From assembly GCA_009760855.2 (NCBI GenBank), contig WPIO01000010.1, forward strand, positions 6,237,501 through 6,299,500: a stretch of DNA of 62,000 nucleotides, read 5' to 3'. Positions 31,750-52,286 of the stretch are shown piece after piece. The notes below the pieces were generated by a model. The model was given only the letters and a program-made list of their open reading frames with translations, did no database searches and was not told where the DNA came from. Position 1 is the stretch's first letter; every line of letters starts with the position of its first letter. Source of the DNA: Cristatella mucedo. Taxonomy: Eukaryota; Bryozoa; Phylactolaemata; Cristatellidae. The position numbers and the translations under genes are program-made.

Positions 31750-33400
31750 AGTACATTTAGTATAGTACCCTAAAAAACTCACTCTTTCTAGGCACTTTAC
31801 ATTTGCTACAAAGGAACCACGATCGAATGGTTAGTGGTAGCGTGCTCAATAAACAAGAATAACATGGTTAGGGCCAGCATGCAAGTATGATTAGTGGCAG
31901 CAGGCATAAGCATATAAAGGACGAATCACATGGACCCGCTATATGCTGTGATAAATAGATGTGTTTTTTAGTTTCTTTTAAATGTGGTCAAGTCAGGGGA
32001 TGTCCTGACGTAAGTCGGAGGAGAGTTTCAGGCTTTGGGAGCATACGAACTAAAGGCACGGTCTCTAAAGGATCTGACGTTCGTACGAGGTATGGGCAAA
32101 CAGTTAAATTCCGAAAAGCAGGTGGTACGATGTTTGGCCTGGGGGGGTTAGTAAACTTGATAGATAGGCTGGAGCCAAATAATGAAGGGACCTAAAAGTC
32201 AGTGCCAAAAGAAGTTGATGAGTTGCTAGACTGAGAGCCAGTGGAGGTCGGCGAGAAGCAGTGTGATGTGGCATCTACGATGCACACTACGGACAAGCCT
32301 AGCTGCAGAGTTTTGCACCAGCTGTAAGCGCCTGAGTGCACTGGCCGGTAGGCCCGCATGAATTCAGCTTGTCTGCCAAGACAGGTTCCAGTGTCTGATA
32401 AGAAAGGTAGAAGGGAGACTGGGCAGAAGTTGCTCAAGTTCTCTCGGTCTTGTATTGCTTTCTTGAGTAGTGGCCTGACAACAGCCTTTTTGAAAGGTTC
32501 TGGGACAAGACCTGAGGCTAATGACATATAGTATATTAGTATCGCATATCAGCAGTACGTCTTTGCAACATAGAAGCAGGACTGTGGGAATAGGATATAG
32601 AGGACTAGTTGTTTTCTTTGATTGGGATATGAACTTCAAGATAAGGTAATCGTGGCCTCCTTGAATGTAGACAATGAGGAGCTAAACGAAATTGAGGGAC
32701 ATAATTTCTAAAGGGATTCTGGCACTCTAAGGATGGACTCCCTGATCTTGTCTATCTTGTTGACAAAAACTAGAGAATCGATCGGCTAGATCATCACATA
32801 AATCACTAGGTAAGGAGCTAACCTGGGAGTGGTTGATCGTAGATATCAGCATTTTTGGATTGTGCATGTGTGAATCAACAATTTTTTTCATAGCAGCTAG
32901 ACTTGGCCTCTGCTAGAACCGATTGCATGATTTACAGTAGTCCTCATGTGCCTGTCGATGGGCATTCAGTCCTGATCTTTTGTGTGCTTTTTCAAGCTTG
33001 GGCTTAGTAGACCTGGCTAGTTTAACGTCCGTCTGGGCGAGTGTGCTTAGTCAGAGGTGCGAACTCGTCGAAAATGTCAGCTAGTGTCGTGTTGTAGCAA
33101 TCTATGATTGATGACAGGTCAGAGTGGGGACTGAGCAGCAGAGGCGATGCAGATATTCTCGCACGGACAGCATCAATGTCAAGGGTCTCGAGGTTTTGCG
33201 ATTCACGGGTTATTTTAGAGGAGGAAGTGGGCACACACTGTAGATTGAACGAGATCTGCATGTAGTCAGAATAGTAGAATATGGTAATAATTGGTGGTGA
33301 TAGCATGGTTATAGGAGAAAATTTGGTCGAGTGTGTGACTCTTGATGTGAATAGGGCCATGCACATGAGTCAAAAGAGACAAGGAGTCAGATAGATCAAA
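31750..33400 (-). mobile_element. CR1/L2-type LINE copy, 5'-truncated with internal deletion
   Basis: On the minus strand from 33400: end of the endonuclease domain and linker (NTTLADIFDEFAPLTKHTRP near 33.07 kb), RT start (ASGLVPEPFKKAVVRPLL at about 32.5 kb), then a jump to the RT C-terminus (about 32.35-32.19 kb) and the 3' UTR ending at about 31.75 kb with the reverse complement of the standard tail. The middle of RT, including the YADD box, is missing. Confidence 0.85.
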
Positions 33401-34370
33401 GGAGTCGTTACTAAATAAATGAAATGACGCTAATCAGCTGAAATACTCTGCTGCCCCAGCACGTCCAACAGTCACAGCTGTAGCAATATGTGCCCCGATC
33501 CACATCGTGACGATTGGGAATACCGTTTCTTGTAAACTTACGATTCAGTAAGCAGCTAGCCAAAGCTGCTGTCAACTCATGTTGCTTGAGCACTGCAAAA
33601 ATGTCTACGGTGCTGAGCACAGAACCCCGAGTGACTGGCAAAATAAAGGAAGAAGCAGGGCTAGCAATAAAGAATAGGTGAGCATCAACCAACAAACGGT
33701 TTGGATCAAGTTACGAAACGATTAATGCGAAAACACGTGCCCCTCTCAGATTCCACAAGTGAAATGACTCAATCAGTTGCATGGAACATAGGCAAAGGTA
33801 CGTGCAGAAGCTATGAACTAAAGAGTGCACAGCCAAGAGGTGTACGAGTTGTCAGTTAACAATACTTAGTTCACAAAAGGCTGAAAGGCTACATTAAATG
33901 GCTAGGTAGGGAGCCTCTACACCATTTATCAATAGTTCGAATTGAACGAAGGCTTCCCAGTGGTCCTGCGTTATGTAAGACCAGATCCAGAATTAAACCT
34001 CGGAGGTCACACCCTGGCCTTGCCCAAGGCTACCAATTGTAAGGGTGCTGGAGGTGCAGAGAGGTATCTCATCAAGCCATAAGCTGGCACGTCGCGTGCA
34101 TTGTACTATGGCAGCAATCTCGGTGAGCGGATTCTTCCAAAGTAGTACTGGATTGCTCACAAAGTCAGTCACGGTATGTAAGGATATCGTAAGGCTAAAA
34201 TCGTGAAGGCATTAAGTGGGTGACAATCTTGTCTACGTTTAAGGAGTCTCAAGCAACCAACCTATTAAAACAATTCACTCAGCAGTCCAATGATATATCG
34301 CGAAAGATTCCTTCGTACATAGCCCTCACGAATATTGTCCACTTTGTGTGTTAAGGTCAGTTGATACATC
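33400..34370. other. Spacer with no recognised feature
   Basis: Nearly 1 kb of unique-looking sequence. A short minus-strand open frame (33411-33695) has no family resemblance I can name. Confidence 0.45.
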
Positions 34371-34377
34371 CAGCTGC

Positions 34378-34452
34378 AGTCTTATTTATTTAGTAAGGAC
34401 TTGAATCCACGACTTCGGTGGCGAAGTGTGAGCACCTTGATCCACTGGCTAA
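34378..34452 (-). mobile_element. Partial tRNA-like SINE head
   Basis: Plus reading gacttgaatccacgacttcg, followed by gcgaagtgtgagcacc and ccactggcta, matches the B-box to A-box order of the local SINE heads in reverse. No SINE tail is visible apart from a short TTTA stretch. Confidence 0.5.
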
Positions 34453-34639
34453 GATCCGTGAGCAGGGAAGAAGCACTTTCATCGGACGAAGTGATAGTTG
34501 CTACAGTCATAGCAAATCGAGCCCATGCGTTTGTCGGTCTGTTAATGAACGCGCCTCATCTTCTGCGAGTACATCGGGGTACATAGCTCCTTCTAAACAC
34601 CATTCGCCACCAGTTGCGTTGCACCGTATCTGTGATCAG

Positions 34640-34875
34640 CCCAGGCTTCTAACTCTTTGCTCTGCTGGTTCCTACACTAGAACTTAATTCTACAATTCTT
34701 ACGCAACGACATCTACTCTCCTGCTGCCGACTATGACACATTCTTTAAAAGCCGTTCTGAGCTGCTAATTCCGTGCTACTCACTGCCTCAACTGCTCTCC
34801 TGACTCAGCCGTGCTTCTCACTTTCTTTTTGTCGCGCGAGAATTAAGTCTGTGGGCCACAGAATGCGTACCGCTT
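34640..34875 (+). mobile_element. LINE C-terminal fragment, second family, copy 2
   Basis: From about 34685 this matches 19975-20165 over roughly 185 bp (shared blocks include caattcttacgcaacga and tcaactgctctcctgactc). It is a second copy of that dispersed repeat. Confidence 0.55.
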
Positions 34876-35179
34876 CGACTTTAAGTGCGCTTTAGTAAAC
34901 TATGCTGCGTAACACCCACACAGTCTTTGTGGCTTTGCGGAGTTACGGACTATATTATACATAACGTAACTGGTAGACTTCACTCCAGCAGTCGCTACGC
35001 CGCTCGGTAAGCGCACTACCAGTACGGCTTGCGACGGGAGACCGAAATACCGCAGACGACGACGATTTTACGGTTGAAAATCGTCATCGACACTCTCGGT
35101 CGCCGGTGCCATAGCCGCGGCCAATATACACAATAAGCCTGCGGCCCAATCGCAGCCGGCCGACAAGTCCGTAGCCAAA

Positions 35180-35480
35180 ATCTCCGTCCGGAACTCCCTC
35201 CCGACCTGCGTCAGAACATCCCCTGACCTGACCACATTTAAAAGGAACTTAAAAACACACCCATTTAACACAGCATTTAGTGGGTCCCTGTGATTCGTCC
35301 TTGATGTGCTTACGCGTGCTGACAATGTGCACGTCGCCCCTAACCATGTTATTCATGTTATTTATCAAGCATGATATTACTCACCATTCAATCGCGTTTC
35401 CCTATGCAGAAATTTTAAAGTGCAGAGAATGAGGTTGAGTTCTCTGAGGGCGCTTTATCAAGTGCATTATTATTATTATG
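35180..35480 (+). mobile_element. CR1/L2-type LINE 3' terminus
   Basis: Starts inside the last ORF2 codons (aactccctcccgacctgcgt), continues through the 3' UTR and ends with gttgagttctctgagggcgc and a short (ATT)n tail. It is heavily 5'-truncated. Confidence 0.85.
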
Positions 35481-35484
35481 TCCG

Positions 35485-36620
35485 AAACGCGGGGCCGAAC
35501 GTTCGCGGCGGTTGCCACGCCAACAGGCCGGCGGACTTTCCATAGCGGCAGAAAGTCGCAATCAGCACGTCAACAGGATCAGCCTTCACAGCGTTGATTG
35601 GACAACCGTTCTCAGCCACTTCGTCTCACTCCTAAGCGCCGAACTCCCAGAAGTTAATGCGACCGTACCGAGCGACGAAGTCAGCCCTACAGCACACGAA
35701 GGGCAAGGCCATAGCGAGGCACAGCTTCCTCCGTGCGGCCCCCTCGCTAACATGGCGGCTCCTATTAGGTTTATTTGCCGACTTTCGGGTAAGCTGCTAC
35801 GAGCTGCTCGTACAGATTACCTCGCTGAACTGACATGCGCAGCCAAAGGTTTGGGCGTTATGGCGCGCCCCGAGAGCCGGTTTTGGCTTTAGCAACGCGT
35901 CGCGTCGTTAACCTCCCGACCGTCTCGTTCCTTGTAATTGCACACGTCCGGTGTCCACGAATCCTTCGTCCAGATCCCGTCAACGAAGCCGGACTGCACT
36001 CGCACGCTCCTGCACGCCCGCTCAGGTCGTCCCATGCCGATGCCAGCGCAATAAGGCAATACTCAGCTGCGCCCCGCCGCGCGCTGGCTGCTCGCCGTCT
36101 TAACGAGGCCGCTCGTTTCGAAGCCGAAGGGGCTGTCGTCTCGATAGCGTTTATGTGGTTATATGCCAGCGGCGCGGCGGCCTCACCTTAAAGACGCTGT
36201 AATCCACTGAGTTGCGAGTGAGCCGAGCCGCGCCGCGCTGGGTAGCGAGCCGCCGGAACTGCGACAGTCGGAGGCGGCTGAGAACGGACGGCCCTTCTCC
36301 TGTTGCTGCGGGACCGAACCGTGCAAGCGCCATCCGCCACGTCACGCGTATGCATCGCCGCTTCGATCCTGACCCGCTAGCGACTGTCGTCGGTTGACGA
36401 TCTGTAGTGGACGGCCTTGAACGAAAGCACTGGTTGGCAGTATAAGTACGCGCGTTGGGGGCGGGAGGTGCAACGCCTAGCCCTATTGCCAGTGACCGGG
36501 ACAAGGTCGGCCAGCCTAGCTGCCGCGAAGCCAGCGACGGGGGCGGGGAGGGAGGGAGGAGGCCTCCGCCTTCCCACGCGCAGCCCGCTCGATGTGAACG
36601 CTGAGTAGAATTTTGTACGC
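35485..36620. promoter_or_regulatory. CpG-rich block upstream of SUCLG1
   Basis: CpG is conspicuously dense here compared with the flanking kilobases (for example cgaaacgcggggccgaacgt at its left edge and aacatggcggct near 35752). The block ends about 700 bp before the first SUCLG1 coding exon, so it could hold that gene's promoter. An open frame of 127 codons at 35512-35892 has no recognised domain and may be a consequence of high GC. Confidence 0.4.
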
Positions 36621-37276
36621 GACCGTTGAGACGGCTGGACGGCTGTTCTGCCTTCGACCCACACCGTCGGAACTGCCGAGTGCAGTCGCCGCTGCAGAAT
36701 TGTGGCTGCTGAATTGTGGCAGGGGGGTGGTGCTGGGTAGAGGGGATGTGAGTCGTCGAGTCCTGTGACTTGAGGGCTCAGCTTGCTGTTGCCTCATTGG
36801 CTTCCTTGTTTGTGGGCTCGCCCGGTGACGTCAGTAGTGAAGACCGCCTGTTCTAGTTGCCTGGATTTTCGGCCATGCACGTTGTAAGTGCGTGCAGCCG
36901 TCTCTGAGCCGGTGCTCACATTTGTATGATTGGTTAACGGTGAAAGACCTGGCTGCATTTGCTATTCAACGCGAGCGCATTCCTACTTGCTTGATCTCCG
37001 CCCTCCCCTGCTGCCGATCAGATGGTACTGTCAGTTCTTAGCTACTTTGCTGCCATTCATGCATGCATCCATGCATCTATCCACCCACCCACCCAACCAC
37101 CCGTCCTGGTGTACGCAATGATTCATTTGCTGGCACTGCTGCTGGGTATATATAACCACTTCTCATTTAGTGAGTTTATGTGTATTCCCTTGTGTGTGCC
37201 TGTATGCATATGCCCATCTTAATGTATGTGCATGTAGTTATGCAGTGTGCCGTGGCGTGTGTATATCCGTGCATCG

Positions 37277-37277
<1 letters not shown>

Positions 37278-37320
<43 letters not shown>
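37278..37320 (+). repeat. (TG)n microsatellite next to the SUCLG1 start
   Basis: About 21 TG units end three bases before the ATG at 37323, which I take as the SUCLG1 start. Confidence 0.9.
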
Positions 37321-37321
<1 letters not shown>

Positions 37322-37322
37322 C

Positions 37323-40300
37323 ATGCTTCCAAGCAATGCTGTTGCCCGAAAAGTAGCAGAGATTCGTGCGTCGAGCTGCCGTGGCTGCGTTTTCAACGAT
37401 AAATGCGACTTTGAAGCTGTGCTGAGTGCCGGCAAGAGGAGCGTCTACACCGCTACGCGAGGGAATCTTAACATCAGCAAGGAAACGCGGGTCATATGCC
37501 AAGGCTTCACTGGCAAGCAGGTATGCACTGGCCGAAGCGACAGCTCTTTTCGGCCGCCGCTGTCGCCCGAGTTTGCTCGGAGCCGGCTCCTGCCCTCTGC
37601 GGCCTCCACTGACTCGGCTCTGCCGGCTGCGGCTTTGTCCAGGGAACCTTTCACTCGGAGCAGGCGATACTCTATGGCACTAAGATGGTCGGCGGAGTGT
37701 CACCTGGCAAGGGCGGAGGCAAGCACCTTGGTCTGCCTATATTTAACACGGTGCAAGAGGTAGGCGGCAGCAGCAGCATGCGTCGTTGTCCGCGCGTTCT
37801 TGCTCACGACTTCTCAGCAAGGCTGCTAGCTGAGGGCCAGCCCCAATGCTCTTTCCCTGATGTGGTGAACGGCTGCTGCTGCAGAGCGTGTGCAGTGCTC
37901 CTTCACATGGCTGCGGCATTTGGCTTTGCTGCCTCGCTGTGCACATGCTCGTCATTTTGAGCCGTTAGCCCTTTGCTCACGGCTGCCTGGAATGCAGTAG
38001 CAAACAGTAGCCGATCTTGATTGCCGTTCGGCAAACGGTCATGCCATATTTGGCAAACGCCGATTTCATAGAATTAGCAGACCTGGTGTGTACGCTTTGC
38101 TCTACCGGAGGTTTTCGATCTTTGTAAGCTTACGAGGCAGTAAGCTGTATTTAAGAACCAAGGGCCACCTAATCACCCACCATGCCAGTCGTGTATTTAC
38201 AATTGTAATAACGGGTGCTTAGAACTATTACGACTCGTCGATTTTAAAAGTTGCTGTTAGATGTATGGCCTACGAAAAACAGAACATTTTTGAAGATTTG
38301 TCCCCCTCCCACAGATTTTGGGCTCGATTCACAGATTCGTACAGAAGTGACAGTTTCAGGTTTGAATTAGTTGTGATAAAATAAACCGACTAGGTGAAAG
38401 AATACTCGTCCGATTTGTAAGCATACTTTGCTTTGTCGTATTTCAAAGCTGTGCTCGTCCTCCTCTGCGACCTGTAGCCTACTGTAGACACTGTTTGAAC
38501 AGAGTATAAAAGTAATTATCAGTTTCAGAGCATGCACTTAGAACTTGCTACCCGTTTCACTGTCCTGTCATCAACCTTCAGCTATGTTATGACTTGACAG
38601 TGGAAGTGACAAGTGTTTGATATTCAGATAGACCTTTAGATATCCCACTTAACTGCACGTGGGTTGACTCGATATAGAATGTTCGCAAAATGCAACCAAT
38701 AGTTTTCGATGACCTGAACAAATACAAAGTATGCTCGTAGGTGATGACTAACAACTGGGATATGAGGAATAATCGGCCAGTGTGGTCAGCAGTCGGCCCC
38801 CTCTCAAGAATCTCAGTAGCAATGGTTGGAGATCAGTCCACCGGGCCATGTAGACATGCAGTCATGGCTGTTCAAGAGTGCTGCTCACACTGCACAACTA
38901 CAGAACTCCTGCTCATAGCTGCTTGTCCGTGGTCTGCGAAGGGTGACACCTGAGGTTTGTGCTATCATGCCGAAGGTCGCTGGCGTAAGCGTTTGACTCG
39001 GTTGACTGCTTTCTGCAAGGTTCCATCTCTCAGTGCAGCTGTGCTTTCATCGAGAATAAAAGCCCTGCAGAGGGTTTATCCTGTGGAGACATCCCGTGGC
39101 CTTAAACTTGATATTTGTTTTCTATCTCACGACGATTTGAGCACTCATTTGGTATGGTCTTCTAGGTAGGCACAGGTTTTTTAATTTATGTCTCTCTTTC
39201 TGTCGGTATGACATGGCCTTTTACTTAATCTGAAAGCACGATTGGTAAAGCACCTTGCACCTTGCTTAGACGTAGCACATCCCCTCCCTTGTGGCTGTGA
39301 CACGTAATCGACTTTTTTTGCAAAATAGTATCAATCGTAGCTATGAAGAATCGGGTGTGCTGCTGTTTGCAAAAGATACTGTTGTTAACACCGAACTGTA
39401 GTAAACGTTGGGCTGTGTTACAAGCCTAATGAAGCTTGCCATAAAAGAAATCATAAGTCATTTGTATGTGCCTGTTTTTTGGCACCTAACAGCAAACTTA
39501 AGACTACTCATGCCGGTGTTATGACAGGCCTGCCACGCAGTGCTGTGTCCTCTTATTTTTGGCCTGTGGCAGTAGAATTGTCTCTCTCTTTATTTCAGGC
39601 TGTTGATGCCACTGGTGCAACAGCCACGGTTATCTATGTCCCACCCCCTGCGGCAGCTGCAGCCGTGCTTGAAGCCATCGATGCTGAAATACCACTGTGT
39701 GTAGTCATCACTGAGGGTATACCGCAGCTAGACATGGTGCGCGTGAAGCATCGGTTGCTGCGCCAGAGCAAGACACGGGTCATTGGACCCAACTGTCCCG
39801 GAATAATCAAGGTAACCGAATGTTGAATTCCCAAATGTACGACTGATTGCTCCCTGTAAAGAATGCTGCTGCTGCTGCCGTTGAGCTCTAGCTTGCATGC
39901 TGCCGTTATAGCCTGGTGAGTGCAAGATCGGCATCATGCCGGGGCACATCCACCGCAAGGGCCGCATTGGCATAGTGTCTCGATCAGGCACTCTAACCTA
40001 CGAAGCCGTACATCAAACCACGCAAGTGGGCCTTGGCCAGTCGCTCTGCATCGGAATTGGTGGCGATCCGTTTAATGGAACGAATTTCATCGACTGCCTC
40101 GATGTGCTTTTGCGTGATCCGGAGACTGATGGTAACTATGTCCATGTAATTGCTTGCATCACACTGCTCCGTAGGACGTTCAAATTAAGCTTTGCAGATT
40201 ATTGTGTGCCTACTTTATCTTCTTACAGGCATCATTCTAATTGGTGAGATTGGTGGCCAAGCTGAAGAGCGAGCAGCTGATTACTTAACAGAGCACAACA

Positions 40301-43300
40301 AGGTAGCCTTGTCTATTGCTTTTTGAAAAACTGGGTTTTGTTGAGTGCTAAGGTAACCCGACAGTGTTTGACAGAAAGAAGTGCTCGTTGATCGTGGCCT
40401 GCTTAGCTACTTAACATCTGTTTTGTGACATAGCAGCAGCATTCTTCAGATCGCATGCCTTGCATGGTATGCACAGCACAGTTTACTGACTTGCTCCAAA
40501 ATCTTTGTGGCTACTGTAGCCCATGATGCAAATGTTATTTCTATTCCGTTGGGTTGTCGGACATGATTCTTGCCGGCTTCTCAGCCCTTCTAACGAAATT
40601 TACCGAGGTGAGGTTATGCGGTTTATAATATAAGGATATAATAGTACAAAACTAATAGCACCTTAAGAGAACTAAATCTGTTTTTGAATTTTCATCAATT
40701 TGGGAGATGTAACGTCAGTTGGGGAGGGAATTCCAGGCTTTGGTAGCACATGAAATAAAGGCACTGGGCTCCAAAGGATTTGAGTTTGGCTATAGACACC
40801 GGCACGTCTAACGCACCTGCAGTCAGGAAAACCAGTGGTGGGATATAAAGCCTGAGAAGGAAGTCTTCCCAAATTAGAAGGCTGGAGCAAGAAAATTGAG
40901 GGACTTTAAGGTCAGTGACAGAAATATGAACTCAATATGCTGCTTGATGGGAAGCCAGTTCCGGTCAGAGAGAAGTGGTATGTAGTGGCAGTGGTGACTT
41001 TCATGACAATACAATCTTAGCTGCCGAATTTTGCACCAAGTTTCAATTTGCACGTGTAGGAAGAGCCGCTAGTAGTGAGTTAGTAATAATATATTTGTAT
41101 AGCAACCTCAGAGAGCGTAAACTCTTTCTAGGCATTTACACGTGCTTCAAAGGAAGCACGACCATACGGTTTGTGTTAAGTCGTAGTATGCACAATATCA
41201 ACATGCAGCTATGGCTAGTGGTGACATGCACTGTCAGCACGAATAAGCACATAGAGGACTTATCACAAGGACCTAGCAAGTGCTGTGAGAAATGGGTGCG
41301 TTTTTTGCTTCTTTTTATGGGGGAAGTTAAGAAAATCCTTTTAAAATTGGTGCAACAATCGAATATTTGTTTATGTTACCTTTCAAAAGACATGTTATAA
41401 ATGGGATCGGAAGTTCTGACGTCACGTAAAATTAAAAAAAATGGTAATGCGAACCATGTCTAACCCTGAGGTAAATCGGAAGCAACATATCTGCAAATAA
41501 AAAGTTACTGATCCCAGTATCATATGTGACTTGCATCCCCAATTGATGAACCTTGATGGTCGAGTGCTTGCTTTGTAGTTTCGCACCTTCTAAATTCCTT
41601 AACTCGGCAATTAATTCGCTTATCAGTGAAATTTGATTGCGAGTCCAGCTCTGCTTGTATTACCCTGTATAGCCCTAGCATTATTTCTGACTTCGGTCGG
41701 ATAGGTTTTGCTTTACATATCCACGATTGTAGAAAATATAAAAGGACGTTTGGTGACACGTATTGCAACCTACCTGACCGAATACAGAAATAATTCCACA
41801 GCTGCCATGCATTACTAACATAATAAATGTCCTTAGCTTCAGTTCTTGACTCTGTAGCTTTCAAAAAGACTATTTCTTAAGTCACAAAGCGACACTACAC
41901 CAAGAGAACTCAAGCTACTACTCCCACTACTGCTGCTCATATCTGAGGCATTGGAAAGAGTAGTGGCAGACCAACCAAGGTCTGACTTTGAAACTCTCTT
42001 CGGTAATTCCAAGCTTCATCACCTTCACGCTGTCTAGACCCATGTTTTTATGTAATACGATTTGATACATTTCGTTGCTAATCTCCTTCGTCTTTCTCAT
42101 GGCACGAGATCGCCGTAGAACAGCTCCACGTAGGTTCTCCCGAGTGAGTGCAAGAATATCACATCTCACTTTCCTAGGTGCATGCCGAAAAACCGTGAGC
42201 TGCTTACATTGCAAGTAAGATAATCTGCAAGTGCAGACACCTGTTCGGCCCATTGGTATGGTAAAATGGCCGATGTGGTGTTTTCGCTTCTGACAGTTCG
42301 ACCAAGGCGATTGTCGGCAGCCAGTTTTATAGGTTAACAGTTAGTTGGTGCGATGTAGAAATCTAGTCGTATCGCCAGGGCCAGAAAACCTCCAGCGACT
42401 ATAATGCACCCGGTAAACCGTTTTGTGTGTGCATGAGTACATGTAATGTTTTTGTACTTATACGTAGCTGAGTATCTAGACAGGCAAGCAGGTCCCTACA
42501 GTGCATGACAAAATTCGTCCGAGTTATGTACTTAGTGCAGTCGGCGCCCAGGTACATTTTCGGCACCCACGTATATTATATAGCAATTTGTTATTTAATA
42601 GATTGTTACGACCATGAAACTGTCAGCTTACTATGAAGCTCCAGCAAGCAACTACGTATTTGACGGCTGCACACAACCACCTGAGAAACGATTTAATATC
42701 ACTTGCTTGTAAATCGTTTAGCATATTGTTCGTAGATGATTGTGCCGCACCTGGGAACAGAATGCTCCTGTGATCTAATGGCTGGCTCTGCTAAGGGCTG
42801 AGCAGGTGTACCCAAAAGTCGACATTGGCCTTCTCTCTAGTGGAGCTTCAGCCCCCACCAACAAACCTTTGCCACCTTTTATAAGCACCCTTGAATATTG
42901 TAGCCTTGTCAAGTGATGGTCTGTCAACAGATTCACGGTACAAGCCTATAACTTTTGTTCTGAATTTATAAGTGTGCCTTGTCAAATATAGTCATTAAAA
43001 GAACTTCCACATATTTCAACAGTAAGCAGGATCTCGTGTAACCATGCAAATGAATTCAAAATCAGCTTCGAGGTCACTTACTGGGTCGTTTTTTGTTTAA
43101 CTCAGGGCCCTAATGCGAAGCCGGTGGTATCATTCATTGCTGGGCAGACAGCACCACCAGGTCGCAGAATGGGACATGCTGGTGCCATAATCTCAGGAGG
43201 GAAAGGCGGAGCTGCTGAGAAGATTGAATCATTACGTAATGCCAACGTCATCGTCACCATGTCCCCTGCACAAATGGGTTCCACGATGTTGGATGTAAGT

Positions 43301-43415
43301 GAGCGCAACAGATTTGCCTACCAGTCGAGCTCAAACGCCTCGGTCACAAGTCTGCAGCAGCAGTCCATGCGATCCACTCTTGTTTCAGGCGATGAAGAAA
43401 GCAGGCAAAGCATAA
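37323..43415 (+). CDS. SUCLG1: Succinyl-CoA ligase [ADP/GDP-forming] alpha subunit, mitochondrial
   Basis: The alpha subunit binds CoA and carries the phospho-histidine in the TCA-cycle step succinyl-CoA to succinate, with ATP or GTP made by pairing with an ATP- or GTP-specific beta subunit in the matrix. Exons: 37323-37520, 37643-37759, 39599-39811, 39912-40131, 40229-40302, 43106-43294, 43389-43415 (TAA). All phases agree and the product is 345 residues, the family's normal size. Motifs: a presequence of about 41 residues; [17 protein letters not shown] and [14 protein letters not shown] (CoA-binding fold); [91 protein letters not shown], with the active-site histidine at residue 298; [13 protein letters not shown]. 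The start is less certain than the rest, because a (TG)n tract lies directly upstream and an upstream 5' exon is possible. Confidence 0.93.
37760..39598 (+). other. SUCLG1 intron 2 (1.8 kb), no recognised feature
   Basis: Apart from normal splice ends (donor gtaggc, acceptor tatttcag) I recognise no repeat or gene in it. Confidence 0.55.
40640..41080 (-). mobile_element. CR1/L2-type LINE 3' fragment in SUCLG1 intron 5
   Basis: The minus strand reads the last part of ORF2, with the region equivalent to RT C-terminus at about 40.7-41.03 kb, ending with a shortened 3' tail near 40650 (plus reading tagcaccttaagagaact). It is oriented against SUCLG1. A second LINE 3' end starts directly after it. 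Confidence 0.7.
41083..41340 (-). mobile_element. CR1/L2-type LINE 3' end, second copy in the same intron
   Basis: Plus reading ataatatatttgtatagcaa, then ctctttctaggcatttacac and tcaaaggaagcacgacc, is the reverse complement of the standard LINE tail and 3' UTR. Two 3' ends in a row, both minus, imply two insertions. Confidence 0.75.
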
Positions 43416-43576
43416 CAGACGATGTAGATACAACACTGGTCAGCCAGAAGTTTTGCTTGCCGATATCTTGCACAGAATTTAGCAAAAACCTGATTATGCA
43501 TGTATTTTGCTGTTCCAGATGACTGATAAAACAGTTGTAAGTCAGTATATTATTCTAAGCCAAGCCGCTGACATAC

Positions 43577-43582
43577 AATAAA
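43577..43582 (+). terminator. Poly(A) signal AATAAA of SUCLG1
   Basis: The first AATAAA downstream of the SUCLG1 stop codon (43413-43415), 162 bases away. It lies only about 130 bases from the stop codon of the convergent HSPA9. Confidence 0.7.
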
Positions 43583-43714
43583 AATGATGCACGGCATGCA
43601 AGGCTGATACACATATATATACATATGTTGGATTATTTAAAACTGGTGCCATCCGTACACCGGACATCAACAGTCCACACGACAATTGTTCACAAATTTA
43701 ATCGTGATTTTTTC

Positions 43715-51469
<7,755 letters not shown>

Positions 51470-52140
51470 AAATTGTCTCGAACACGCTGTCTAACCGACG
51501 AACTCACGTGTACCGGAGATCTGACGAACGCCCTCTGGCGATCGTCATATATGGCAATTGTCAGACGGGGATAACTGCGCGTCAAGTCCGCTATTCGCTT
51601 TGGAATGGCTAACCTCTTGCACGCTAAACTGAGAAATTCAATATATGTATAATTTATGAAACGACAAGATGTAAAATTGGTAAGCCCACTTTGACTATCT
51701 CAGGCGTTTCCGCTCTTCGCCGCCCTTCGAAGTTTCAGGACCGCTGATGCGGCGAGCTTCGGTTTCGCCCCCTCCGAGGCTCGTGACAAGGTCGTTAAAG
51801 GCTGCGGTAAGTGTAGCCCAGTCTTGTTTACCCCGGGGCCTCCTGTACGGAGCGCAGCCCCGGCGTTGACGCCACTTCAATACTCGGCCAACCCCACTCG
51901 CAATTCGCAAGCTGCGATAGATGGCTTGTATTCTTTCTTGCCCATCCTACGACTCACTAGTTTCACGATGCCTCATGCACTGCATATATTCGACAGTCGC
52001 TTAGTAAAAGCTGAGAAGCTTCGGCGTACAATCGGACAGTTCCCCATACGCCCAGTTGACGCGGCCGGCTCGTGCCTACCTTAACTGCTGCAGGCTACGC
52101 CTGGCTATACGAACGATACTCGCCGCGGCATCGTACCGTT
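51470..52140. other. HSPA9 upstream region
   Basis: This is the expected promoter side of HSPA9. I do not see a clear heat-shock element array or a TATA box that I would defend. A 71-codon minus frame at 51695-51910 has a composition unlike its surroundings but no recognised domain. Confidence 0.4.
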
Positions 52141-52286
52141 CGCTTTTCTAACTCAGATCATTTAGCTACACTTCATAGGAACCTGAAATCCTTTGGAGGC
52201 TGCCTTCAGTTCGTGTGCTCCTAGAGCATGGAACTCACTCCCAACTGACATCACGACGTACTAGCAGATTTAACAGCCTCTTTTGC

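Noticed and set aside
41927-42253. A Tc1/mariner-like N-terminal helix-turn-helix on the minus strand ([13 protein letters not shown])
   Set aside because: Only about a dozen residues resemble the family and no DDE region follows. Too little to annotate.
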